A stretch of 64,000 nt of DNA from Ovis canadensis (lineage: Eukaryota > Chordata > Mammalia > Artiodactyla > Bovidae), in NCBI RefSeq assembly GCF_042477335.2, contig NC_091256.1, positions 49,369,001 to 49,433,000 on the forward strand. The letters run 5' to 3'. Made by a program: the position numbers and the translations under genes. Of the stretch, positions 44,051 through 54,700 are shown one piece after another. The notes under the pieces were generated by a model. It searched no databases. It was not told where the DNA came from and worked only from the letters and a program-made list of their open reading frames with translations. The stretch's first letter is position 1, and the number at the start of each line of letters is the position of its first letter.

Positions 44051-44223
44051 TGTTTTAAACCGAGAGCACTTTGAGTAAAGTCAGCATTCCTTTATTTTTT
44101 TTATTGTCTTTTAGAGAAAACAGTTTGCGTTTGGAATTTTTTTTTTTTTTTTTAAGACAAACACTGTCTTTGGCTATTGGCTTTGAGAAATAATTTGTAA
44201 AAGTACCTCTCTGTGCCAACAAG
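44050..44223 (+). other. Possible 5' noncoding exon of FMO4
   Basis: A strong donor, CAACAAG|GTAAGTG, lies at 44223/44224, shortly downstream of the CpG block. An inverted CCAAT box (GCTATTGGC) is near 44172. If spliced to the candidate acceptor at 48580, intron 1 would be about 4.36 kb. The exon's 5' edge is unknown and the call is inferential. Confidence 0.3.
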
Positions 44224-44654
44224 GTAAGTGTCCTGGATTTTTTTCTTTTAATGGGGAAATATTTCCAGAAGCTGCTTTCACAGAGGGTAAATATTCCCCT
44301 TGGTGAGTGCACTCCTTAGAGCTAAGTGTGATCCTCTCTTTGGAGAGTCTCTTGATTAGGGTTAAGGCAGCAGAATTAGGGAGAAAACCAGGAAGTAAAG
44401 GAACTTCTTAAGGAAACAAAGTTATGCTGTAGGGAGAAGCCACCCGGAAGGAAGATGTGGTGAGAATAACAGAATTGTGGGACTGTCTGTGAGTCCAGGC
44501 TCCTTTCTGATTTCATCTTTTGGATGAGATGGAATTGCCTGTCACTGAGAAACACAACATATTCCACAAGTATCACGTTCGGAAAGACGGTACCAAAGGA
44601 AGAACACTGGTAGAGTGATATAATAAGAAATATAAACAGATCTAAGTCCATGCT

Positions 44655-44870
44655 ATGCTATGCATGCTAAGTCGCTTCAGTCGTGCCCGACTCTGCGACC
44701 CCATGGACAGCAGCCCAGCAGGCTCCTCTGTCCACAGAACTCCCCAGGCAAGAATACTGGAGTGGGTTGCCATTTCCTTCTCCAAGGGATCTTCCCAACC
44801 CAGGAATCAAATCCAGGTCTCCTGCATTGCAGGCAGACTCTTTACCAACTGAGCTATAAGGGAAGCTCAA
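44655..44870 (-). mobile_element. Bov-tA/BOV-A2 SINE
   Basis: ATGCTAAGTCGCTTCAGTCG, CAGGCAAGAATACTGGAGTG and ACCAACTGAGCTATAAGGGA. Confidence 0.87.
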
Positions 44871-46017
44871 TGGTCGATAATTGTTATTAATAACATCTGA
44901 AGAACACATTTAAGTCAGTCTTTTGCAAAGAATGATTCTAAAGAAAGCAAAAAACCCAACTTTGGTTCAGTTGCTCCCTTCACAAAGTTGAGTTTATTTT
45001 CACCCTGAGTTTAGATTCTAGCCCTAAGCAGAATCCAACCCTAACCCCTGCCTTTGCTTCTTTGTAAGTTTTAAATTTGAATAATTTCAAATTTATACAC
45101 AGACGTTTCACAAATGCATCAAAGGACCCAGTTTCAGAGAACATTTTGTCCATATTCGCCAGCTGTTAGTGTTTGCCACCTTCTGTACTATTGTTCCCCT
45201 CTTCCTCTGTATTTATATAAATCATAATCAGCTGTATGATTTGCTAATCATCCAAGTCTCTCCATGTCTCAAAAATGACTGCTACATTTTATGGTGTGTC
45301 AGGTATGGGATAAGGTTTTCCTGTTGTTCAAAAGTCCACCTCAGTCGATTAGGGCTTCTTCTGTTAAGGAAATAAATATCAGCAACCTTTGACCTACAAT
45401 GGACCTTACGATTATAGCACACTCTTATAGTTTACAAAGAGCTTAGCAGTACTGTGTCCTCCCGGCCCATCAAACCTGCAGTATTTTCCCCTGCCTTTCA
45501 ATTTACATCTATTTGGGGCATCAGTTATTTGGCACTTGGGTGTTTTTGCTCAGGAAAAACACAGCCTAGTACGTGTCTCTAGCTAGGTCTCCAGGCATAG
45601 ATAAGCAGCCCAAGAGTGTCTGCATGCATTTGTACCCAGAGCATGCTGCTATTATAGAACATAATGCCCGATATCATGTGTGTCAGCCCCTGTCTATATT
45701 GTAGCATCTTCTTGTGGACAGTCGCTGGGTCTGTATTTATTACTGTTAGTCACTGATTCTTAATCATTCTGGGGGCCCCCAAACTTGGTATCTGCCCTTA
45801 GAGTTACACAGAGTGCACGTGTGGAGTGAATTAATTTGCAGTCTCTTCACTGCAGCACATTTTGCATTTTAACCAGATCACTTAACAACTATTTCTTTCA
45901 TCTTATTATTGCAAAAGCACAGCACAGAGAGATCTGCCAATTCCAGACTTCTCCCTCTTGCCCTAGAAATATATGTGTTATCTGTGGAGGCCATTTATTT
46001 CTGATTAAAAGCTATCT
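44871..46017. other. Presumed FMO4 intron 1, 5' part
   Basis: No recognised repeat or coding sequence in about 1.1 kb; moderately AT-rich. Confidence 0.4.
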
Positions 46018-46188
46018 AGACCTTTTACTCCCCAGTCCAAAGGAAGCCATAGGTGTGTTTGCCTATGTGTTTCCAAACTTGTTGATAAATTTTATCTGTG
46101 TGAGATGTCTTCTCCAGAAAGAAGAGAAGAAAGGAGGGAAGAGTTAGGGAAGTGGGAAATGAATTCTAAGTAAATATTTGGTGCTAGA
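46018..46188 (+). repeat. Direct repeat A, copy 1
   Basis: AGACCTTTTACTCCCCAGTCC to ATATTTGGTGCTAGA recurs at 48051-48219 in the same orientation, at about 85% by eye. The pair brackets the long inverted repeat. Confidence 0.85.
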
Positions 46189-46825
46189 CAGTTTTGTGTA
46201 ATTATTATCACAGTTTCAGACTCAAACAATCCTTCCGTGTGACTTTGTGTCTTATTTGCAAACAGTAAATCTTAAAGTGTGTAAGTGGGTTGTTTGTGGG
46301 GCACATGGCTCGTCAGTTGCAGAGACAGAGGTCAAACCCAGTTCTGCTGCCTCCAGAGTCCATTCTTACTGCAGACTACTCAACTCTTTCAAAATCAAAA
46401 AGAGACTCCTAAATAAACCAAAAGTCTTGAGGGGGAAGAGTGTTAATTTTGCTGTAAATAATGAAGCCAGGCAAGAAGTTCTCAACCTTACAAAGGGCGG
46501 GATGGCAAGTAAGATTTTGAAACAGGCAAGCCTGGAAAAGCCCTCTGATGCTGCAAGTCCCTGTGTCCTCCTCTGGAACCAGGTAAGTCTGAGGGGTCCA
46601 AGGGCTCAGAAGTCTTCTGCCCTCTGTAAAGTCATTAACTCCCTTGTCTTTGTGCCGAGGGGTTATTTTTTATTTTTTTTCCCAGAGCTTTCCCCTTTCT
46701 CACTTGTATTAACCATACCTCTTTATTTTCTAAATTTTGATGCTTTGACAGTTAAGGCCTTGCTGATGCCGATGGGACTGCTGCTCCCAGGCTTAGACAG
46801 TTCCTTGAGGTAGCAAACAGCCCTC

Positions 46826-47213
46826 CTGGGAGGGTGACTTTTTGAATGCAAACCAACCAATCCAGAGCCCATTTCCCCCAGTCACCTCCTTTACTGACAC
46901 TCACTCTTCTTGTGCCTGAGGATTCTGATTTGGCTAGAGAGAAACTGCAAAGCCCTGAGGACAAACCCCCCCACCACAAACCCAACCAGAAAGCATGGCA
47001 GCAAACCTGAGCTCAAATTAGAGAAGAGGCTCAGTAGCAGGAATCATGGGACCCTTCAGACTCTCATCCCAGTGAGATGTGCACATCCAGACTCATACTC
47101 AGATACCTAGAGTCTCTCTCGACTCAGCCTCTTACTAGCAGACTGGCCTTAAGTCATGTTCAAAGACTCAGAAGTTACACCTGAGTCCACCTGACACTTC
47201 AAAGCCCTCCATG
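46826..47213 (+). repeat. Long inverted repeat, left arm (388 bp)
   Basis: Starts CTGGGAGGGTGACTTTTTGA and ends AAAGCCCTCCATG. It is the reverse complement of 47428-47815 with only scattered differences (over 95% by eye). Near-identical short open frames read from both arms on opposite strands. Confidence 0.93.
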
Positions 47214-47427
47214 GAAATCCATATAGCGGATTCTAGAGACCAAGATGAGATCACATGGAAATGGGGATGTTATCCTTGTCAGGAAAGATTGGAGGAAGCA
47301 TGGTGTCATGACAATTTATAGCAGGTTTTTAAAATTGTAGTTTTGGGCATATGCGATATCAACATACATTTTTCTTTGATCAGATGGGTTAACACTAAGT
47401 TAATTCCAGCGAATCAGGTTTATGTCA

Positions 47428-47815
47428 CATGGAGGGCTTTGAACTGTCAGGTGGACTCAGGTGTAACTGCTGAGTCTTAGAACATGACTTAAGGCCAGTC
47501 TGCTAGAAAGAGGCTGAGTCGAGAGAGACTCTAGGTATCTGAGTATGAGTCTGGATGTGCACATCTCACTGGGATGAGAGTCTGAAGTGTCCCATGATTC
47601 CTGCTACTGAGCCTCTTCCCTAATTTGAGCTCAGGTTTGCTGCCATGCTTTCTGGTTGGGTTTGTGGTGGGGGGTTTGTCCTCAGGGCTTTGCAGTTTCT
47701 CTCTAGCCAAATCGGAATCCTCAGGCACAAGAAGAGTGAGTGTCAGTAAAGGAGGTGACTGGGGGAAATGGGCTCTGGATTGGTTGGTTTGCATTCAAAA
47801 AAGTCACCCTCCCAG
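47428..47815 (-). repeat. Long inverted repeat, right arm (388 bp)
   Basis: Mirror of 46826-47213 across a 214-bp spacer (47214-47427) of unrelated sequence. The right arm ends AGTCACCCTCCCAG. No target-site duplication was seen at the outer ends. Confidence 0.93.
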
Positions 47816-48050
47816 TTCTGTATTACGGTCAGTCAAGCTTTCATTGTTCAAAGTTAAGAACTTCCCCTCAATTCACGTAGTATCTTTTTTGCTGGCAGGG
47901 CATGACCCATGAGTAGCTACTCTTTAGGACTTTAGATGCTTTGAATAAGAATGAACATTTTTGCTGGTTGCAGTTCCTAGGATTTTGGGAGGGTTAGGTG
48001 ATAGCAATGTGTTTTTAATACTGAGGGAATATAAAATCTTAAGGGGATCA

Positions 48051-48219
48051 AGACCTTTTACTCCTCAGTCCAAAGGAAGCAACAGGTGTGTCTACCTATG
48101 TGTTCCCAAACGTTGATAAATTTTACCTGGGTGAGCTGCCTTTTCCAGAAAGAAGAGAGGAAAGGAAGGAGTCATTAGCGAAGTGGTAAACGAAAGCTGA
48201 CTAAATATTTGGTGCTAGA
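48051..48219 (+). repeat. Direct repeat A, copy 2
   Basis: Partner of 46018-46188; a MIR follows directly at 48240. Confidence 0.85.
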
Positions 48220-48239
48220 TCTTGGCTTAACTAGCTAAG

Positions 48240-48480
48240 AATAAGAGCAAAATTTAACTGAGTACTTACTGTGTAGCAGACACACTTCTACAACCTTTCC
48301 AACGTTATCTCGGTCATTTAATTTCTGGACAATGCCTATTTTAGATAGGCATTATTATTTCCACTCTCATTGTACTGATGAGAAAACTGAGGCACAGAAA
48401 GGATAAACAATTAGCCCAAGATCATCCTGTAAATAAATGAAGCCAGCATCCAAACTGAAACAGTCTGATTTCAGAGCCCT
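48240..48480 (+). mobile_element. MIR SINE
   Basis: ACTGAGTACTTACTGTGTAGC, GATGAGAAAACTGAGGCAC and CAATTAGCCCAAGATCATC, with good preservation of the MIR core. Confidence 0.75.
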
Positions 48481-48589
48481 CATATTTAGCCAAAATATGA
48501 TTCTGCCTCAGCTCAGAGACAAAAGGAGGGTATCTATACCATTGTGAAAGTTGAATTCTGTGACGAGGGCTCCCTTCTAGCCTTGTCAT

Positions 48590-48652
48590 ATGAAGAAGCT
48601 CTGCTTAATCTGTATCATTCAGAACACACCATGGCCAAGCGAGTTGCGGTGA
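48590..48652 (+). other. Overlapping upstream ORF at the FMO4 start
   Basis: An out-of-frame ATG at 48590 opens 20 codons and stops at TGA 48650-48652, running through the FMO4 ATG at 48631. Its own context is weak (C at -3, A at +4). It matters only if the leader exon begins upstream of 48590, as the candidate acceptor at 48580 would give. Confidence 0.4.
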
Positions 48653-48762
48653 TCGGAGCTGGAGTGAGTGGCCTGTCCTCCATCAAATGCTGCTTAGATG
48701 AACACCTGGAGCCCATCTGCTTTGAAAGAAGTAATGACATCGGCGGACTATGGAAGTTTACT
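48631..48762 (+). CDS. FMO4: FMO4 first coding exon, start codon and FAD GxGxxG motif
   Basis: The ATG sits in a strong context (ACACCATGG: A at -3, G at +4). 44 codons follow, ending KFT at the donor ACT|GTGCGT, a non-consensus but GT donor. GAGVSG at residues 9-14 is the dinucleotide-binding fold; E/R-rich [11 protein letters not shown] ends the exon. The 5' end of the exon is uncertain: TCCCTTCTAG at 48571-48580 is a plausible acceptor, giving a 50-bp 5' leader in this exon. The reading frame stays open upstream but contains no in-frame ATG. Confidence 0.95.
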
Positions 48763-51700
48763 GTGCGTAGTTCATACCCTCCCCCCTCCACCAACCATAA
48801 TCTGGCCATTTGCTTTGTCCCTGCCCAGGCATGGTGTCTGTAGTCTATTTGGTGATCATTAAGAGCTTCCCAGGTTGCTCAGTGGTAAAGAATCCGCTTG
48901 CCAAAGAGAGAGATGAGGGTTCGATCCCTGGGTCAGGGAAGATCCCCCAGAGAAGGAAATGGCAATCCACGCCAGTATTCTGCCTGGGAAATCCCATGGA
49001 CAGAGGAGCCTGGTGGGCTGTAGTCCATGGGGTCTCAAAAGCGACGGACATGACTGAACACACATGCATGGTGATTGTTAAGGGAGCCGCTCATCGCAGC
49101 ATCACAGCTTTGTGTATGGAGTTGTGCTGACCCCACGCAGGATGCAGTCTGATAGGTGATGAACTTGGAGAATCAGCGGGGTAGGGGCAAGAGAATTTGG
49201 AGGAAAGAGGAAGAAAGAGTTAAGTCTGATACACAAACATAGGATTGAACGTTATGATGATTTCTGGACCATGAACATCCTAAGACAAAGCAGCAGAGTA
49301 CCACATTGGGTAAGCTGAATCTCACTGGTGAATGTGAAGCAGATGGCACCTTAAGAAGGACAGAAGTTGGCGTCAGGGGGTGGAGCCCCAGCCCCAAGGC
49401 GTTGTTCATGTCTTTTGGAAGAGAATTGCCAAGGGGAAGGCAAGAATCTAGACCTTGTTAGGTCTAGGGGGCAGTTTTTACATTATCAGAAGAATAATGT
49501 AAATAACCAGGCACTGTTTCTCTTCTTAAGAGTGGAATGTGCAGCCCAGGGTGTATGCTCAAGGTTCGGTCAGCCATTAGATGACTTGAGCATCAGGAAG
49601 TAGGGCTGGAAATGGCTAAATGACACAGGAAAGGTTGTTGCTGAGTCATGAAAGACACTGAGATTCTTGGCCTTCAGCGGAGAGGAATTCATCCGGGGCC
49701 AGCAATGAGGCTTGATTGCTCAGAGCTTTTGTGTGATAAAGTTTTATTAAAGTATAAAAGAGAGAGAGAAAGCTTCTGACATAGACAGCAGAAGGGGGAA
49801 GAAAGAGTGCCCCCTGCTAGTCTTTAGCAGGAAGTTATATAGCTAGTAGCAGGTTGCTAGTTAGAGAAAGGAAATGTCTCAAAACTCAGAGACTGGCACC
49901 AGGCCCCTTACCCACAACATGCATTTTGAGATAACACTGGCACAAGGTGAGTTGTCCCCGGCCATAAAATGCTTGGCATGAATCTTGAAGAAAGGCAAGC
50001 AAATATATAGCAAATTCTAAGCAAATACATAGTTTCATTAACATAGCTTAAGAGAATATTTACATCAATAAAACATACTGGTTCTGAGCCTTAGGCAAAT
50101 CTACTTGAAGAAAGAGAGTCTAGGGTAAATATAGTTCATTAACATAACTTAAGAAAAATATTTCCATAAGAAAAAACACATTGGTTAGCTCAAGGTTTGA
50201 AAAAAGTTCAGTCCAGGTGGAAACAGGTGTCGTCATGGCAACACAGAATTTTAAAGGAAATCTTTCTATTTTGTATAGAGAAAGGAAAAAAATCTGACTT
50301 GTGTAGTTTGTTTCCTCCTGCCACTTAAAAGAGAGATAAAAGACGTTTGACATTTGCAGCCTGTTTCCTCCATTTGGAGACCCCTACCCTTCCTACCTGC
50401 TACCCTCTCACACATGCCTCTGGCCAGAATTGGTCCTGGTTACTGGGAATATCAGGGTCTTCAGTGGGAATAAAGGGATCTGCCTCTGGTAGGGTATAAG
50501 GTGTCAAAAGATGGAGGCCCAAGTAGTAAGTGCTTCAGGAGGAAGAGAAGAGCAGCATTTGGCAGGAGCTCAGGGCTGGGGAGGTACTTTACACTGGTAC
50601 GAATGAGGGAAGCCTGCATGGAGGAAGTGGCATTTGCCAGTCTTGGATGGATGGTGAAGAAAACAGAATAAGCAAATGTATGTAAATGATCACAACTCTA
50701 GGATTATAGTGTACTGTGCTGTGCTTAGTCGCTCAGTCATGTCCGGCTCTTTGTGACACTGTCAACTGTAGCACGCCAGGCTCCTCTGTCCATGGGGATT
50801 CTCCAGTCAAGAATACTGGAGTGGATTGCCATGCCCTCCTCCAGGGGATCTTTCCAACCCAGGGATCGAACTCAGGTCTCCCGCATTGCAGGCAGATTCT
50901 TTACCACCAGGGAAAGAATTTTCTGAGCCACCAGGGAAACCCATAGTATACTGCTGCTGCTGCTAAGTCACTTCAGTCGTGTCCAACTCTGTGCGACCCC
51001 ATAGACGGCAGACCACCAGGCTTCCCCATCCCTGGGATTCTCCAGGCAAGAACACTGGAGAGGGTTGCCATTTCCTTCTCCAAAGCATGAAAGTGAAAAG
51101 TGAAAGTGAAGTTGCTAGTCATGTTCGACTCGTAGCAACCCCACGGGCTGCAGCCTACCAGGCTCCTCTGTCCATGGGATTTTTTAGGCAAGAGTACTGG
51201 AGTGGCTTGCCATTAGGAAAAAAAATTTAGTATTTTTTTTCTTGTGTACTGTGGGCCTCATCAAGCCACCAAATGTCAGTATGGAAGAAAATATTCGGTC
51301 TGGTTTGTGTACTTTTCTGCTATTTGACCCTATTGTTGCAGGAAGGGCGACCCCTTCCAGGGCCCGAAACTGGGCTCTTGTCTAACACTCGGAAATGAAT
51401 TGTCCAAGGAGACACATCTGCTGACAAAGCAAGAGATTTTATTGGGAAAGTGCACCCGGGTGGAGAGCTGTAGGGTAAGAGAACCCAGGAGAACAGCTCT
51501 GCGGCGTGGCTCGCAGTCTCAGGTTTTATGGTGATGGGATTAGTTTCCAGGTGGTCTTTGGCCAATCACTCTAATTCAGAGTCTTTCCTGGTGGCGCAAG
51601 CATCGCTCAGCCAAGATGGATGCTAACGAGAGGGATCCTGGGAAGTGGACGGACACGCAGTGTCTCCTTTCGGGAGAAAGACTTCAGGGAGACTTGTAGC

Positions 51701-54700
51701 CAGGTAGCCGGTTGCCTAGTTTTATAAAAAGCAAGGTTGCAGTTACTAGCTTCCAGCAGACATTGTTTTGAGAATGGTGGCATCCAAGCCTGACACGACT
51801 CAGCAACTAGGCAACTCTTCCGGTTGGTGGTGGCTTATTAGTTCCGTATTCCTTATCAGGATATCCTGTCATAAAACAACTCATGCAAATGGTTACTATG
51901 GTGCCTGGCCAGGGTGGGCAGTTTCAATCAGTGTGCTTCCCCTAACACTGTGGTTGGCTTGGTTTCCTTCTCCTATTAGAAAGTGATATAAACTAATTTT
52001 AGAAAATAATATTGCTACTGTATAGCACAAAGAACTCCACTCAATGTTCTGTAGTGACCTAAATGGGAAGGAAATCGAGAGAAGAGTGGGTGTATGTGTA
52101 TATATGACTGAGCCAGTTTGCTGTACAGCAGAAACTGACACAACATTGTAAAGCAAATATACTCCAATAAAAAATAAATTTAAAAATAAAAAATAATATT
52201 GAGTTAAACAAAAGAAAAAATACAGGACTTCCCTGCCAGTCCAATGATTCAGACTCCATACCTCCACTGCAAGGGGCATGGGTTCATTCCCTGGTTGGGA
52301 AACTAAGATCCCATATGCCATGAGGCAGGGCCAAAAAAGAAAAAAATATATATAAATTAAATATAATATCAATACTCATGATCACTAAATAAATTAGCAC
52401 TATTTAAATTTTGATGTAATTTTTTTCAGTCATACACTTTTTTTTTTTTTTCAAAAATGCAATGATAATATTCATTTTCATTCATTCAAGTATTTGTGAT
52501 GTCCCTCTCCCAGGACACACAGGGAACAAGAGAGACAGGGCCCCAACCCTCCTTAGAATCTAGTGGGCAACAGAAACTGTAAACAGATCGTTGCAATGCA
52601 GTGTAATCAATTCTGTGCTCAAAGTTCAGGGTACTAGGTTGGGGCAGCAAGTACGATAGCTGCCTTGTGAAGATCTATAGGGTTATGGAAGGCTTCTTAG
52701 AGAATGTGATAGCAAAGAAAGAGACTTGAAGAAGAAATAAGAGATTAGCTTTGAACAAGTTCATTGGTGTCCTTAATACAGGTCGTTTTGTTTTGTTTTT
52801 GGATGGCAAAGACCAAGATAAGAAGTTGAGGAGTCCAGGAGAAAACAAAGTCAGTGTGTGATGACCCCTTCATGAAAATTGAGATGAGACAGAGAGAGAC
52901 ATGGGTGTAAGAGGCTATTGTTGTGGCCACACATTCCGGGAAACAAACTCACTCAGAAGGACAATGCAATAGTGGAGTGCAGTTTATCACACTGGCAGGC
53001 CCAAGGCAGAGTCTCCTCTTAGCCAAGGACCCCGACCAGTTTTTGTGAAAACCTTATATACCCTAAGTGTCCGTGCCCAAACCCACCTCCCCAAATTCCC
53101 TGAAACTAGTCTGAACAAAGGAAAAGAAAGATACAATCAAAGTTAACCTGTGATTCATAAGCCTTAAGCCTAGGCAGTTAACAGTGGACAATTATCAATA
53201 GGCCTGTGGTCATAGCCCAGTAAGCATAATAGAATGTATGATTCTATTCAGTTATACAGATAATTAGGGTATTCTTTTAAGCGTGGAGAGTCTAGGTATG
53301 AGCCCTGGGAGTCTTCCATCCAGGGATCTGGTTTTCCAGTTGGTATGTGTTTCCATAGATACTGGGCATATAGCTCAAGTCCACAGTCTGCCCCAAGATG
53401 GAGTCCTGCCTTCGAGATAGAGCCTGTTCTATTTCCTCCTTCAATATAAGTTGAGGGGGGGGGGGGGGGATTGTTTTGAAAATTTGAGTCTTCAGTATTT
53501 TAAGTGTGGATGGGAAAGACGTGATAAAGAGAGAGTGGTTGAATATATACATATACAATAACTAGAAAACTTTGTGAGGCATTCCTTAAGCAAAGGCAAG
53601 AAGAAGAGGCTCAGAACCTGAGAGGAGGGAGTAATCATGGCAAGGGAAGAAGGAGAAGATAAGCAAGATGGACCACGGGCCCACGTTCATGGATCTGTTT
53701 AAAGACAGTGTTAGTCCTGCAGAGCCCTGTTAAATGTTGTTAGCTTCTTTGTAGTTTGATGAAGATATTGTATTTAACAATTCCAACCCCACCAGTGATT
53801 TTTTATATCTATAGCAAGGGGATCCAATGCTAAATTTTCCAGAAACTCTTTGGAATGACATATGGAATGCTAGCTGCTGGTGATCGCTGTTCTCTTCCTC
53901 CAACCCCCCTCAGCCCACTCCATCAAGTTACCTGTGCTTTTACACAGGAAACTTCTAAAGATGGGATGACTAGGGTCTACAAGTCACTAGTGACGAATGT
54001 CTGCAAAGAAATGTCATGTTACAGCGACTTCCCTTTCCAAGAAGATTATCCTAATTTCATGAACCAAGAAAAATTTTGGAACTACCTCAAAGAGTTTGCT
54101 GAGCACTTTGACCTTCTGAAATACATTCAATTTAAGGTAAGATGGCTTGGGTTATGGAAGGTTAATGAATAGGGGCTGGCCCATTCACCAATATAATTGA
54201 AATGGGATACCTAAGAAAACTTCTTCCTAATTTTCTCTCTCTACGAATAAGGCAGATAATAATCCTGCTGTTCATGTTTTACTGAAGTCACTAAAATACT
54301 GAATTTCCTGGTTCCTTTTCTAAATCCAAAGTCTCATTCAGGATGAAATTTAGAATTTTTTTCAGAGCAAAGGAAAACTGGATTTTGTTCATGAAACCCA
54401 TTGGAAAGAAATAACTAGAAGTCTGAACCACAGAATTTATAATGGGTCAAAACTCATTTTCCTAAATTTTTCTAACATTCAGTATTTTAACTCATCTTCT
54501 TCTCACCAGAAATAAAAACTGAATGTTTCTTCCTTGCAGTGAAGTCATTCAGATGTTTTGGGTCCTAATCTTTATGACCACTTTTGAGACTTTGCACAAG
54601 TTATTTAACTTGTCTAGGGAGAAGATAAACCAATATTGAAAGGCCTTCTAACATGAGACTCACTTGACCCACTTGAAATAACAAACATGGTTACCATACA

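Noticed and set aside
46247-46813. 188-codon + strand open frame upstream of FMO4
   Set aside because: No recognisable domain. It begins in MIR-like sequence (about 46270-46380), has no splice or start context supporting it, and its end is low-complexity T-rich. Probably chance.
48544-48630. N-terminal extension of FMO4 upstream of the ATG
   Set aside because: The frame is open upstream but has no in-frame ATG; the ATG at 48631 has strong context and matches the family N-terminus.
33097-51225. Many similar spaced repeats suggesting an array (CRISPR-like or tandem)
   Set aside because: They are dispersed Bov-tA/BOV-A2 SINEs in both orientations with different flanks.
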